NCBI GenBank assembly: GCA_964019135.1
Contig: OZ025261.1
Span: 31,790,029-31,854,028 of the forward strand
Reading direction: 5' to 3'
DNA from: Arenicola marina
Lineage: Eukaryota > Annelida > Polychaeta > Arenicolidae
Length of the DNA: 64,000 bases
A program made the position numbers and the translations under genes. Under the pieces are notes generated by a model. That model searched no databases and was not told where the DNA came from. It worked only from the letters and a program-made list of their open reading frames with translations. Numbering within the stretch: the first letter of the stretch is position 1; each line of letters begins with the position of its first letter. Positions 36,075 to 47,572 of this stretch are shown here, in pieces.

Positions 36075-39000
36075 CCTCCCTTAGTTTCCCTCCTCAGCCT
36101 CCCGCCTCAGCCTCTCTCCTTCATCAGCCTCCCTCCCCAGCCTCCCTCCTCGGCCTCCCTTCTCAGTCACCGTCATCAGCCTCCTTCCTCAACCTCCCTC
36201 CCCAGCCTCCCTCCTCAGCCTTCCTCCTCAGCCACTCTCCTCAGCCTCCCTCCTCAACCTCCCTCCCCAGCCTCCCTCCTCAGCCTCCCTCCGCAGCCTA
36301 TCTCTTCAGCCTCCCTCCTCAGTCACCGTCATCAGCCTCCTTCCTCAACCTTCCTCCCCAGCCTCCCTCTTCAGCCTCCCTCCTCAGCCTCTCTTCTCAG
36401 CCTCTCTCCTCAGCCTCCCTTCTCAGTCACCGTCATCAGCCTCCTTCATCAACCTCCCTCCCCAGCTTCCCTCCTCAGCCTCCCTCATCAGCCTCCCTCC
36501 TCAGCCTCCCTCCTCAGCCTCCCTCCTCAGCCTCCCGCCTCAGCCTCTCTCCCTCCTCAGCCTCTCTCCCTCCTCAGCCTTCCTCTTCAGCCTCCCTCCC
36601 CAGCCTCCCTCCTCAGTCTTCCTCCTCGGCCTCCCTCCTCAGCCTCTCTCCTCAGTCTCCCTCCTCAGCCTCCCTCCCCAGCCTCCCTCCTCAGCCTCCC
36701 TCCTCAACCTCCCTCCCCAGCCTCCCTCCTCAGCCTCCCTCCTCAGCCTCCCTCGTCAGTATCCCTCCTCAGCCTATCTCCTCAGCCTCCCTCCTCAGTC
36801 TCCCTCCTCAGCCTCCCTCCTCAACCTCCCTCCCCAGCCTCCCTCCTCAGCCTATCTCCTCAGCCTCCCTCCTCAGCCTCCCTCGTCAGTGTCCCTCCTC
36901 AGCCTATCTCCTCAGCCTCCCTCCTCAGTCTCCCTCCTCAGCCTCCCTCCACGGCTTCCCTCCTCAGCCTCTCTCCTCAGTCTCCTTTCTCAGCCTCCCT
37001 CCCCAGCCTCCCTCCTCAGCCTCCCTCCTCAACCTCCCTCCCCAGCCTCCCTCCTCAGCCTCTCTCCTCAGCCTATCTCCTCAGCCTCCCTCCTCAGCCT
37101 CCCTCGTCAGTATCCCTCCTCAGTCTCCCTCCTCAGCCTCCCTCCTCAGTCTCCCTCCTCGGCCTCCCTCCTCAGCCTCCCTCCTCAGCCTCCCTCCCCA
37201 GCCTCCCTCCTCAGTCTCCCTCCTCAGCCTCCCTCCTCAGCCTCTCTCCTCAGTCTCCCTCCTCAGTCTCCCTCCTCAGTCTCCCTCCTCAGCCTCCCTC
37301 CTCAGCCTATGTCCTCAGCCTCCCTCCCCAGCCTCCCTCCTCAGCCTCCCTCCTCAGTCTTCCTCCTCAGCCTCCCTCCTCGGCCTCCCTCCTCAGCCTC
37401 TCTCCTCAGTCTCCCTCCTCAGCCTCCCTCCCCAGCCTCCCTCCTCAGTCTCCCTCCTCAGCCTCCCTCCTCAGCCTCTCTCCTCAGTCTCCCTCCTCAG
37501 TCACCGTCATCAGCCTCCTTCCTCAACCTCCCTCCCCAGCCTCCCTCCTCAGCCTTCCTCCTCAGCCACTCTCCTCAGCCTCCCTCCTCAACCTCCCTCC
37601 CCAGCCTCCCTCCTCAGCCTCCCTCCTCAGCCTATCTCCTCAGCCTCCCTCCTCAGCCTCCCTCCTCAGCCTCCCTCCCCAGCCTCCCTCCTCAGTCTTC
37701 CTCCTCGGCCTCCCTCCTCAGCCTCTCTCCTCAGTCTCCCTCCTCAGCCTCCCTCCCCAGCCTCCCTCCTCAGCCTCCCTCCTCAACCTCCCTCCCCAGC
37801 CTCCCTCCTCAGCCTCCCTCCTCAGCCTATCTCCTCAGCCTCCCTCCTCAGCCTCCCTCGTCAGTATCCCTCCTCAGCCTATCTCCTCAGCCTCCCTCCT
37901 CAGTCTCCCTCCTCAGCCTCCCACCTCGGCCTCCCTCCTCAGCCTCTCTCCTCAGTCTCCCTTCTCAGTCTCCCTCCTCAGTCTCCCTCCTCAGCCTCCC
38001 TCCCCAGCCTCCCTCCTCAGTCTTCCTCCTCGGCCTCCCTCCTCAGCCTCTCTCCTCAGTCTCCCTCCTCAGCCTCCCTCCCCAGCCTCCCTCCTCAGCC
38101 TCCCTCCTCAACCTCCCTCCCCAGCCTCCCTCCTCAGCCTCCCTCCTCAGCCTATCTCCTCAGCCTCCCTCCTCAGCCTCCCTCGTCAGTATCCCTCCTC
38201 AGCCTATCTCCTCAGCCTCCCTCCTCAGTCTCCCTCCTCAGCCTCCCACCTCGGCCTCCCTCCTCAGCCTCTCTCCTCAGTCTCCCTTCTCAGTCTCCCT
38301 CCTCAGTCTCCCTCCTCAGCCTCCCTCCCCAGCCTCCCTCCTCAGCCTCCCTCCTCAGCCTATCTCCTCAGCCTCTCTCCTCAGTCTCCCTCCTCAGCCT
38401 CCCTCCCCAGCCTCCCTCCTCAGTCTCCCTCCTCAGCCTCCCTCCTCAGCCTCTCTCCTCAGTCTCCCTCCTCAGTCACCGTCATCAGCCTCCTTCCTCA
38501 ACCTCCCTCCCCAGCCTCCCTCCTCAGCCTTCCTCCTCAGCCACTCTCCTCAGCCTCCCTCCTCAACCTCCCTCCCCAGCCTCCCTCCTCAGCCTCCCTC
38601 CGCAGCCTATCTCTTCAGCCTCCCTCCTCAGTCACCGTCATCAGCCTCCTTCCTCAACCTTCCTCCCCAGCCTCCCTCTTCAGCCTCCCTCCTCAGCCTC
38701 TCTTCTCAGCCTCTCTCCTCAGCCTCCCTTCTCAGTCACCGTCATCAGCCTCCTTCATCAACCTCCCTCCCCAGCTTCCCTCCTCAGCCTCCCTCATCAG
38801 CCTCCCTCCTCAGCCTCCCTCCTCAGCCTCCCTCCTCAGCCTCCCGCCTCAGCCTCTCTCCCTCCTCAGCCTCTCTCCCTCCTCAGCCTTCCTCTTCAGC
38901 CTCCCTCCCCAGCCTCCCTCCTCAGTCTTCCTCCTCGGCCTCCCTCCTCAGCCTCTCTCCTCAGTCTCCCTCCTCAGCCTCCCTCCCCAGCCTCCCTCCT

Positions 39001-40968
39001 CAGCCTCCCTCCTCAACCTCCCTCCCCAGCCTCCCTCCTCAGCCTCCCTCCTCAGCCTCCCTCGTCAGTATCCCTCCTCAGCCTATCTCCTCAGCCTCCC
39101 TTCTCAGTCTCCCTCCTCAGCCTCCCTCCTCAACCTCCCTCCCCAGCCTCCCTCCTCAGCCTATCTCCTCAGCCTCCCTCCTCAGCCTCCCTCGTCAGTG
39201 TCCCTCCTCAGCCTATCTCCTCAGCCTCCCTCCTCAGTCTCCCTCCTCAGCCTCCCTCCTCGGCTTCCCTCCTCAGCCTCTCTCCTCAGTCTCCTTTCTC
39301 AGCCTCCCTCCCCAGCCTCCCTCCTCAGCCTCCCTCCTCAACCTCCCTCCCCAGCCTCCCTCCTCAGCCTCTCTCCTCAGCCTATCTCCTCAGCCTCCCT
39401 CCTCAGCCTCCCTCGTCAGTATCCCTCCTCAGTCTCCCTCCTCAGCCTCCCTCCTCAGTCTCCCTCCTCGGCCTCCCTCCTCAGCCTCCCTCCTCAGCCT
39501 CCCTCCCCAGCCTCCCTCCTCAGTCTCCCTCCTCAGCCTCCCTCCTCAGCCTCTCTCCTCAGTCTCCCTCCTCAGTCTCCCTCCTCAGTCTCCCTCCTCA
39601 GCCTCCCTCCTCAGCTTATGTCCTCAGCCTCCCTCCCCAGCCTCCCTCCTCAGCCTCCCTCCTCAGTCTTCCTCCTCAGCCTCCCTCCTCGGCCTCCCTC
39701 CTCGGCCTCTCTCCTCAGTCTCCCTCCTCAGTCTCCCTCCTCAGTCTCCCTCCTCAGCCTCCCTCCTCAGCCTATCTCCTCAGCCTCCCTCCTCAGCCTA
39801 TCTCCTCAGCCTCCCTCCTCAGCCTCCCTCCTCAGCCTCCCTCCCCAGCCTCCCTCCTCAGTCTTCCTCCTCGGCCTCCCTCCTCAGCCTCTCTCCTCAG
39901 TCTCCCTCCTCAGCCTCCCTCCCCAGCCTCCCTCCTCAGCCTCCCTCCTCAACCTCCCTCCCCAGCCTCCCTCCTCAGCCTCCCTCCTCAGCCTATCTCC
40001 TCAGCCTCCCTCCTCAGCCTCCCTCGTCAGTATCCCTCCTCAGCCTATCTCCTCAGCCTCCCTCCTCAGTCTCCCTCCTCAGCCTCCCACCTCGGCCTCC
40101 CTCCTCAGCCTCTCTCCTCAGTCTCCCTTCTCAGTCTCCCTCCTCAGTCTCCCTCCTCAGCCTCCCTCCCCAGCCTCCCTCCTCAGCCTCCCTCCTCAGC
40201 CTATCTCCTCAGCCTCTCTCCTCAGTCTCCCTCCTCAGCCTCCCTCCCCAGCCTCCCTCCTCAGTCTCCCTCCTCAGCCTCCCTCCTCAGCCTCTCTCCT
40301 CAGTCTCCCTCCTCAGTCTCCCTCCTCAGTCTCCCTCCTCAGCCTCCCTCCCCAGCCTCCCTCCTCAGCCTCCCTCCTCAGCCTATCTCCTCAGCCTCCC
40401 TCCTCAGTCTCCCTCCTCAGCCTCCCTCCTCGGCCTCCCGCCTCAGCCTCTCTCCTCAGTCTCCCTCCTCAGTCTCCCTCCTCAGTCTCCCTCCTCAGCC
40501 TCCCTCCTCAGCCTATCTCCTCAGCCTCCCTCCTCAGCCTCCCTCCTCAGCCTCCCTCCTCAGCCTCCCTCCTCAGCCTCCCTCGTCAGTATCCCTCCTC
40601 GGCCTCCCTCCTCAGCCTCCCTCGTCAGTATCCCTCCTCAGCCTCCCTCCGCGGCCTCCCTCCTCAGCCTCCCTCCTCAGCCTATCTCCTCAGCCTCCCT
40701 CCCCAGCCTCCCTCCTCAGCCTCCCTCCTCAGCCTCCCTCCTCAGCCTCCCTCGTCAGTATCCCTCCTCGGCCTCCCTCCTCGGCCTCCCTCCTCAGTCT
40801 TCCTCCTCAGTCTCCCTCCTCAGTCTCCCTCCTCAGTCTCCCTCCTCAGCCTCCCTCCTCGCCCTCCCTCCTCAGCCTCCCTCCCCAGCCTCCCTCCTCA
40901 GTCTCCCTCCTCAGTCTCCCTCCTCAGCCTCCCTCCTCGCCCTCCCTCCTCAGCCTCCCTCCCTCTCA
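36075..40968. repeat. 13-bp CT-rich minisatellite (second array) with a 2,309-bp duplication
   Basis: About 375 units of TCAGCCTCCCTCC with variants (TCAGTCTCCCTCC, TCAGCCTATCTCC, CCCAGCCTCCCTC, TCAGTATCCCTCC). Rare markers such as CTCAGTCACCGTCATCAGCC recur, and the stretch starting at 36,361 returns at 38,670, an offset of 2,309 bp. The same offset separates 36,889 and 39,198, so a segment of more than 1 kb has been duplicated in tandem. The monomer has the same length and the same TCAGCC core as array A at the left edge. Frames of up to 1,372 codons are artefacts. Confidence 0.97.
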
Positions 40969-42112
40969 AAAAGCAATACAATTTGTTTCTGGAGATTGAT
41001 AGGTTAGCATGTCGCTCTCCGAATGACAAATCATTGCAAGTCTTGAAAAATATATGTAAGTATTTTTTCGTTGTCTGTTAACGCTGTATCCGAGTTGACG
41101 GCGGGAGGGGAGGGGGGGGGGGACATACCATTTGTAACTAAAATATGCTGGCCGACAGTTTCGTTTTGTAAACCTTTTCACCTTCACATTTGTTGGCCGT
41201 CTCCCATCTCGGCCGCAAGTACCCCCCCCCCCCTTGCACCCCTCCCCCTCCCCCCGTTGTCTCCAGAGCTGTGGTCACCCCTCCTCATCCATCGTACGAG
41301 ATCTTATCAAGGCATACGAACGAGACGTTGTAGAAACATTCACTGTCTCCAGAATGACCTGATGATAAGGTAAACCAATGATATTGGTATCCAAGAGCGG
41401 ATCCAGACCTTTGTGGGTATGTGTGTGTGGGGGCGGGGGGGGGGGGGGCTTGAATTTTGCGATTACAGTGCATAGGCGGCGTAAACGGTGGGGGCTGGGG
41501 GCACTGCATCCATTTAATGGGGGGGGGGGCTGCCTCTCATTATTCCTATGACTTTATTATAGATTCTTTATAGATGTTAGATATCCATAAAACAGAGGTG
41601 ACTGAACTGCTTCCATGCCTTGTTCTTCACGATCACGTGGAAGATATCAGTGGCATCTCAACGCCTATTGTGAACGAAAGACTGAATACAAGTAGGTCAT
41701 CCAATTCCGGTCGACAAATGACTTCTTTCTGCTGGAGAGCCTCGCCTATCTGATGACAGTATGCTGTAGCCTTCCCACCATGAGTCGCCCATCCTAGAAT
41801 TGTAAAGGTCACGCAGAGAGAGAGAGGCGCCACCCGAAAGAGAGGTGAAGCGGTGCAAAGGTCACGTCCTGCGAGGAAGGGGGGTGGGGAAGGGGGGGCT
41901 AGGGTATTGTCACGCTGCTGTGCAGCACAACTTACACACAGGCCAGGATTCTCTTCCCTTAGTTTAGTCGATTCAACTCATCAGGAAGGGGAAGATCTTA
42001 TGCAGTAATACAGAATATGAGCGATAAATCAATCACGTCTTAAGAATAGAAATACTATTATCAATATGATCTAAAAATATTATCGCCCATATCCATATAT
42101 TAGAGATCTGCG
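40969..42112. other. unique spacer with poly-G/poly-C runs
   Basis: Single-copy sequence with homopolymer G or C runs at about 41,110, 41,225, 41,430 and 41,520. A minus-strand frame at 41,633-41,800 after a possible acceptor was considered but is too weak to call. Confidence 0.45.
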
Positions 42113-42423
42113 CGGGCGCAACTTTGCTGCCCGCCGCCCGCCCCGCGCCCTGGGGCACGGTGAGCTGCCCGCAGCCCGCCCCGCGCCCTGGGGCACGGTG
42201 AGCTGCCCGCAGCCCGCCCCGCGCCCTGGGGCACGGTGAGCTGCCCGCCGCCCGCCCCGCGCCGTGGGGCACGGTGAGCTCCCCGCCGCCCGCCCCGCGC
42301 CTTGGGGCACGGTGAGCTGCCCGCAGCCCGCCCCGCGCCCTGGGGCACGGTGAGCTGCCCGCAGCCCGCCCCGCGCCCTGGGGCACGGTGAGCTGCCCGC
42401 AGCTCGCCCCGCGCCCGCACACG
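42113..42423. repeat. 38-bp GC-rich minisatellite
   Basis: Eight units of 38 bp containing GCCCTGGGGCACGGTGAGCT and GCCCGCAGCCCGCCCCGC. Since 38 is not a multiple of three, the same repeat opens all three minus-strand frames. CpG-dense. Confidence 0.96.
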
Positions 42424-42477
42424 CAAGGACAAAGAAATGTCGACACGCCATGTTTTGTATCTAGCCGTTAAGGCATT

Positions 42478-42950
42478 TACTGCCTCTCACCCCGGCGACC
42501 CCGTTATCGTTATTGTCTCTCACCCCAGTGACCCCGTTAGCGTTATTGTCTCTCACCCCAGTGACCCCGTTAGCGTTATTGTCTCTCACCCCAGTGACCC
42601 CGTTATCGTTATTGTCTCTCACCCCAGTGACCCCGTTATCGTTATTGTCTCTCACCCCAGTGACCCCGTTAGCGTTATTGTCTCTCACCCCAGTGACCCC
42701 GTTATCGTTATTGTCTCTCACCCCAGTGACCCCGTTAGCGTTATTGTCTCTCACCCCAGTGACCCCGTTAGCGTTATTGTCTCTCTCCCCAGTTACCCCG
42801 TTAGCGTTATTGTCTCTCTCCCCAGTGACGCCGTTAGCGTTATTGTCTCTCTCCCCAGTGACCCCGTTAGCGCTATTGTCTCCCTCCCCAGTGACCCCGT
42901 TAGCGTTATTGTCTCTCTCCCCAGTGACCCCGTTATCGTTATTTCAACGG
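42478..42950. repeat. 33-bp minisatellite
   Basis: Fourteen units of 33 bp with TCTCACCCCAGTGACCCCGT and TAGCGTTATTG (A/T variation at TAGC or TATC). The right-hand units share CTCTCCCCAG instead of CTCACCCCAG, showing local homogenisation. Open on both strands through the period of three; not coding in my reading. Confidence 0.96.
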
Positions 42951-43303
42951 CTGCGTGACTTCCAATTTGTAACATATCTCAATCGTTGGAGAGCTAAAGA
43001 GAGAGGGACAGAGGAGTACACTGCGTGCCGGGGTTTAAGAAATACGTCGCATACCCCAATTGAAGTTGATAATACTGCAAACGACCGTAGGTCTACCTAC
43101 TGGCTAGAAATAAATAATGATCTCACCCCTCTCCCCGACCCTCATCCCTTCCGCTTAGTTATCTCCCAGCCTTGAATCCGCAAGAGCGCGAACTGTTTAA
43201 AGGATTATGGCATTACGTTGTGCCCCCCCCCACACCTCTCTTCGTGGCGCGGAGCCCGTACAAAAGATTACCATGTTTGTTTCACACACTGGCAGCGGTA
43301 TCC
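42951..43303. other. unique sequence before the assembly gap
   Basis: About 350 bp of single-copy sequence. No feature recognised. Confidence 0.5.
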
Positions 43304-43503
43304 NNNNNNNNNNNNNNNNNNNNNNNNNNNNNNNNNNNNNNNNNNNNNNNNNNNNNNNNNNNNNNNNNNNNNNNNNNNNNNNNNNNNNNNNNNNNNNNNN
43401 NNNNNNNNNNNNNNNNNNNNNNNNNNNNNNNNNNNNNNNNNNNNNNNNNNNNNNNNNNNNNNNNNNNNNNNNNNNNNNNNNNNNNNNNNNNNNNNNNNNN
43501 NNN
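43304..43503. other. assembly gap of 200 N
   Basis: Exactly 200 undetermined bases lie at the left border of the G-rich array. The round number suggests a placeholder. The true length of the array on this side is unknown. Confidence 0.98.
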
Positions 43504-46500
43504 ACAGGGAAGGGGCACAGGGAGGGGGCACAGGGAGGGGGCACAGGGAGGGGGCACAGGGAAGGGGCACAGGGAGGGGGCACAGGGAGGGAACCCAGGG
43601 AGAGGCACAGGGAGGGGCACAGGGAGGGGCACAGGGAAGGGGCACAGGGAGAGGCACAGGGAGGGGCACAGGGAGGGGCACAGGGAGGGGGCACAGGGAG
43701 GGGGCACAGGGAAGGGGCACAGGGAGGGGGCACAGGGAGGGGGCCCAGGGAGAGGCACAGGGAGGGGCACAGGGAGAGGCACAGGGAGGGGGCACAGGGA
43801 GGGGCACAGGGAAGGGGCACAGGGAGGGGCACAGGGAGGGGGCACAGGGAGGGGCACAGGGAGGGGCACAGGGAGGGGGCACAGGGACGGGGCACAGGGA
43901 GGGGGCACAGGGAGGGGCACAGGGAGGGGCAGAGGGAAGGGGCACAGGGAGGGGCAGAGGGAGAGGCACAGGGAGGGGCACAGGGAGGGGCACAGGGAGG
44001 GGCACAGGGAGGGGGCACAGGGAGAGGCACAGGGAGGGGCACAGGGAAGGGGCACAGGGAGGGGCACAGGGAGGGGGCACAGGGAGGGGCACAGGGAGGG
44101 GCACAGGGAGGGGCACAGGGAGGGGGCACAGGGAGGGGCACAGGGAGGGGCACAGGGAGGGGGCACAGGGAGGGGCACAGGGAGGGGCACAGGGAGGGGG
44201 CACAGGGAGGGGGCACAGGGAGGGGCACAGGGAGGGGCACAGGGAAGGGGCACAGGGAGGGGCACAGGGAGGGGGCACAGGGAGGGGCACAGGGAGGGGC
44301 ACAGGGAGGGGGCACAGGGAGGGGCACAGGGAGGGGCACAGGGAGGGGGCACAGGGAGGGGCACAGGGAGGGGCACAGGGAGGGGGCAGAGGGAGGGGCA
44401 CAGGGAGGGGCACAGGGAGGGGGCACAGGGAGGGGGCACAGGGAGGGGCACAGGGAGGGGCACAGGGAAGGGGCACAGGGAGGGGCAGAGGGAGGGGGCA
44501 CAGGGAGGGGCACAGGGAGGGGCACAGGGAGGGGGCACAGGGAGGGGCACAGGGAGGGGCACAGGGAGGGGCACAGGGCAGGGGCACAGGGAGGGGCACA
44601 GGGAGGGGCACAGGGAGGGGCACAGGGAAGGGGCACTGGGAGGGGCACAGAAAGGGGGCACAGGGAGGGGCACAGGGAGGGGCACAGGGAGGGGCACAGG
44701 GAGGGGGCACAGGGAGGGGCACAGGGAGGGGCACAGGGAAGGGGCACAGGGAGGGGCACAGGGAGGGGGCACAGGGAGGGGCACAGGGAGGGGCACAGGG
44801 AAGGGGCACAGGGAGGGGCACAGGGAGGGGCACAGGGAGGGGCACAGGGAAGGGCACAGGGAGGGGCACAGGGAGGGGGCACAGGGAGGGGGCACAGGGA
44901 GGGTCACAGGGAGGGGCACAGGGAGGGGCACAGGGAAGGGGCACAGGGAGGGGCACAGGGAGGGGGCACAGGGAGGGGCACAGGGAGGGGCACAGGGAGG
45001 GGCACAGGGAGGGGGCACAGGGAGGGGGCACAGGGAAGGGGCACAGGGAGGGGGCACAGGGAGGTGGCCCAGGGAGAGGCACAGGGAGGGGCACAGGGAG
45101 GGGCACAAGGAGGGGGCCCAGGGAGAGGCACAGGAAGGGGCACAGGGAGGGGCACAGGGAGGGGCACATGGAGGGGCACAGGGAGGGGCACAGGGAGGGG
45201 GCACAGGGAGGGGCACAGGGAAGGGGCACAGGGAGGGGGCACAGGGAGGGGCACAGGGAGGGGGCACAGGGAGGGGGCACAGGGAAGGGGCACAGGGAGG
45301 GGCACAGGGAGGGGGCACAGGGAGGGGGCACAGGGAAGGGGCACAGGGAGGGGGCACAGGAAGGGGCACAGGTAGGGGGCACAGGGAAGGGGCACAGGGA
45401 GGGGGCACAGGAAGGGGCACAGGTAGGGGGCACAGGGAGGGGGCACAGGGAGGGGGCACAGGGAAGGGGCACAGGGAGGGGGCACAGGGAGGGGCACAGG
45501 GAGGGGGCCCAGGGAGAGGCACAGGGAGGGGCACAGGGAGGGGCACGGGGAAGGGGCCCAGGGAGAGGCACAGGGAGGGGCACAGGGAGGGGGCACAGGG
45601 AAGGGGCACAGGGAGGGGGCACAGGGAGGGGGCACAGGGAAGGGGCACAGGGAGGGGCGCAGGGAGGGGCACAGGGAGGGGGCCCAGGGAGAGGCACAGG
45701 GAGGGGCACAGGGAGGGGCACAGGGAGGGGCACAGGGAGGGGCACATGGAGGGGCACAGGGAGGGGCACAGGGAGGGGGCACAGGGAGGGGGCACATGGA
45801 AGGGGCACGGGGAGGGGGCCCAGGGAGGGGCACAGGGAGGGGGCCCAGGGAGAGGCACAGGGAGGGGCACAGGGAGGGGCCCAGGGAGAGGCACAGGGAG
45901 GGGCACAGGGAGGGGGCACAGGGAAGGGGCACAGGGAGGGGGCACAGGGAGGGGGCACAGGGAGAGGGGGCACAAGGAGGGAGCACAGGGAGGGGGCACA
46001 GGGAGGGGCACAGGGAAGGGGCACAGGGAGGGGGCACAGGGAGGGGGCACAGGGAGGGGGCACAAGGAGGGGGCACAGGGAGAGGCACAGGGAGGGGCAC
46101 AGGGAGGGGCACAGGGAGGGGGCACAGGGAGGGGCCCAGGGAGGGGCACAGGGAGGGGCACAGGGAGGGGGCACAGGGAGGGGGCACAGGGAGGGGCACA
46201 GGGAGGGGGCACAGGGAGGGGGCACAGGGAGGGGGCACAGGGAGGGGGCACAGGGAGGGGGCACAGGGAGAAGGCACAGGGAGGGGGCACAGGAAGGGGC
46301 ACAGAGAGGGTCACATGAAGGGGCACAGGGAGGGGCACAGGGAGGGGGCACAGGGAGGGGGCACAGGGAGGGTCACATGAAGGGGGCACAGGGAGGGGCA
46401 CAGGGAGGGGGCACAGGGAGGGGGCACAGGGAGGGGGCACAGGGAGGGGGCACAGGAAGGGGCACAGGGAGGGGCACAGGGAGGGGGCACAGGGAGGGGG

Positions 46501-47572
46501 TACAGGGAGGGGGCACAGGGAGGGGGCACAGGGAGGGGGCACAGGGAGGGGGCACAGGGAGGGGGCACAGGAAGGGGCACAGGGAGGGGGCACAGGGAGG
46601 GGGCACAGGGAGGGGGCACAGGGAGGGGGCACAGGGAGGGGGCACAGGGAGGGGGCACAGGGAGGGGGCACAGGTAGGGGCACAGGGAGGGGGCACAGGG
46701 AGGGGCACAGGGAGGGTCACATGAAGGGGGCACAGGGAGGGGCACAGGGAGGGGGCACAGGGAGGGGGCACAGGAAGGGGCACAGGGAGGGGGCACAGGG
46801 AGGGTCACATGAAGGGGGCACAGGGAGGGGCACAGGCAGGGGGCACAGGGAGGGGGCACAGGAAGGGGCACAGGGAGGGGGCACAGGGAGGGGGCACAGG
46901 GAGGGGGCACAGGGAGGGGCACAGGGAGGGGCACAGGGAGGGGGCACAGGGAGGGGCACAGGGAGGGGCACAGGAAAGGGGCACAGGGAGGGGGCACAGG
47001 GAGGGGCACAGGGAAGGGGCACAGGGAGAGGGCACAGGGAGGGGGCACAGGGAGGGGGCACAGGGAAGGGGCACAGGGAGGGGGCACAGGGAAGGGGCAC
47101 AGGGAAGGGGCACAGGAAGGGGCACAGGGAGGGGGCACAGGGAGGGGCACAGGGAGGGGCACAGGGAGGGGGCACAGGGAGGGGGCACAGGGAAGGGGCA
47201 CAGGGAGGGGGCACAGGGAGGGGCACAGGGAGGGGCACAGGGAGGGGCACAGGGAGGGGGCACAGGGAAGGGGCACAGGGAGGGGGCACAGGGAGGGGGC
47301 ACAGGGAGGGGGCACAGGGAGGGGCACAGGGAGGGGCACAGGGAGGGGCACAGGGAGGGGCACAGGGAAGGGGCACAGGGAGGGGGCACAGGGAGGGGCA
47401 CAGGGAGGGGCACAGGGAGGGGCACAGGGATGGGGCACAGGGAGGGGGCACAGGGAAGGGGCACAGGGAGGGGCACAGGGAGGGGGCACAGGGAGGGCAC
47501 AGGGAGGGGCACAGGGAGGGGCACAGGGAGGGGCACAGGGAGGGGGCACAGGGAGGGGGCACAGGGAGGTTG
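43504..47572 (+). repeat. 12/13-bp G-rich minisatellite, G-quadruplex-prone
   Basis: More than 300 units of CACAGGGAGGGG (12 bp) or CACAGGGAGGGGG (13 bp), with occasional GGGAAGGGG, GGGAGAGG and CACATGAAGGGG variants. Any two adjacent units supply four G-runs (GGGAGGGGCACAGGGAGGGG), satisfying the usual G-quadruplex pattern. Six overlapping frames of up to 1,168 codons, some reading across the N gap, are artefacts. From about 45,030 onward the 13-bp form becomes commoner. Confidence 0.97.

Noticed and set aside
36889..41081. Ser/Leu/Pro-rich frames of 627 and 1,372 codons
   Set aside because: Same cause: a stop-free 13-bp unit in overlapping frames.
41633..41833. Minus-strand frame with a hydrophobic start
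   Set aside because: Its first codon is GTG, not ATG. A possible acceptor is weak and no domain is recognisable.
43172..46724. Gly/Arg/His-rich and Cys/Pro-rich frames of about 1,000-1,170 codons
   Set aside because: They read through the 200-N gap and the G-rich array on both strands; not credible genes. The keratin-associated look of the minus strand is an artefact.
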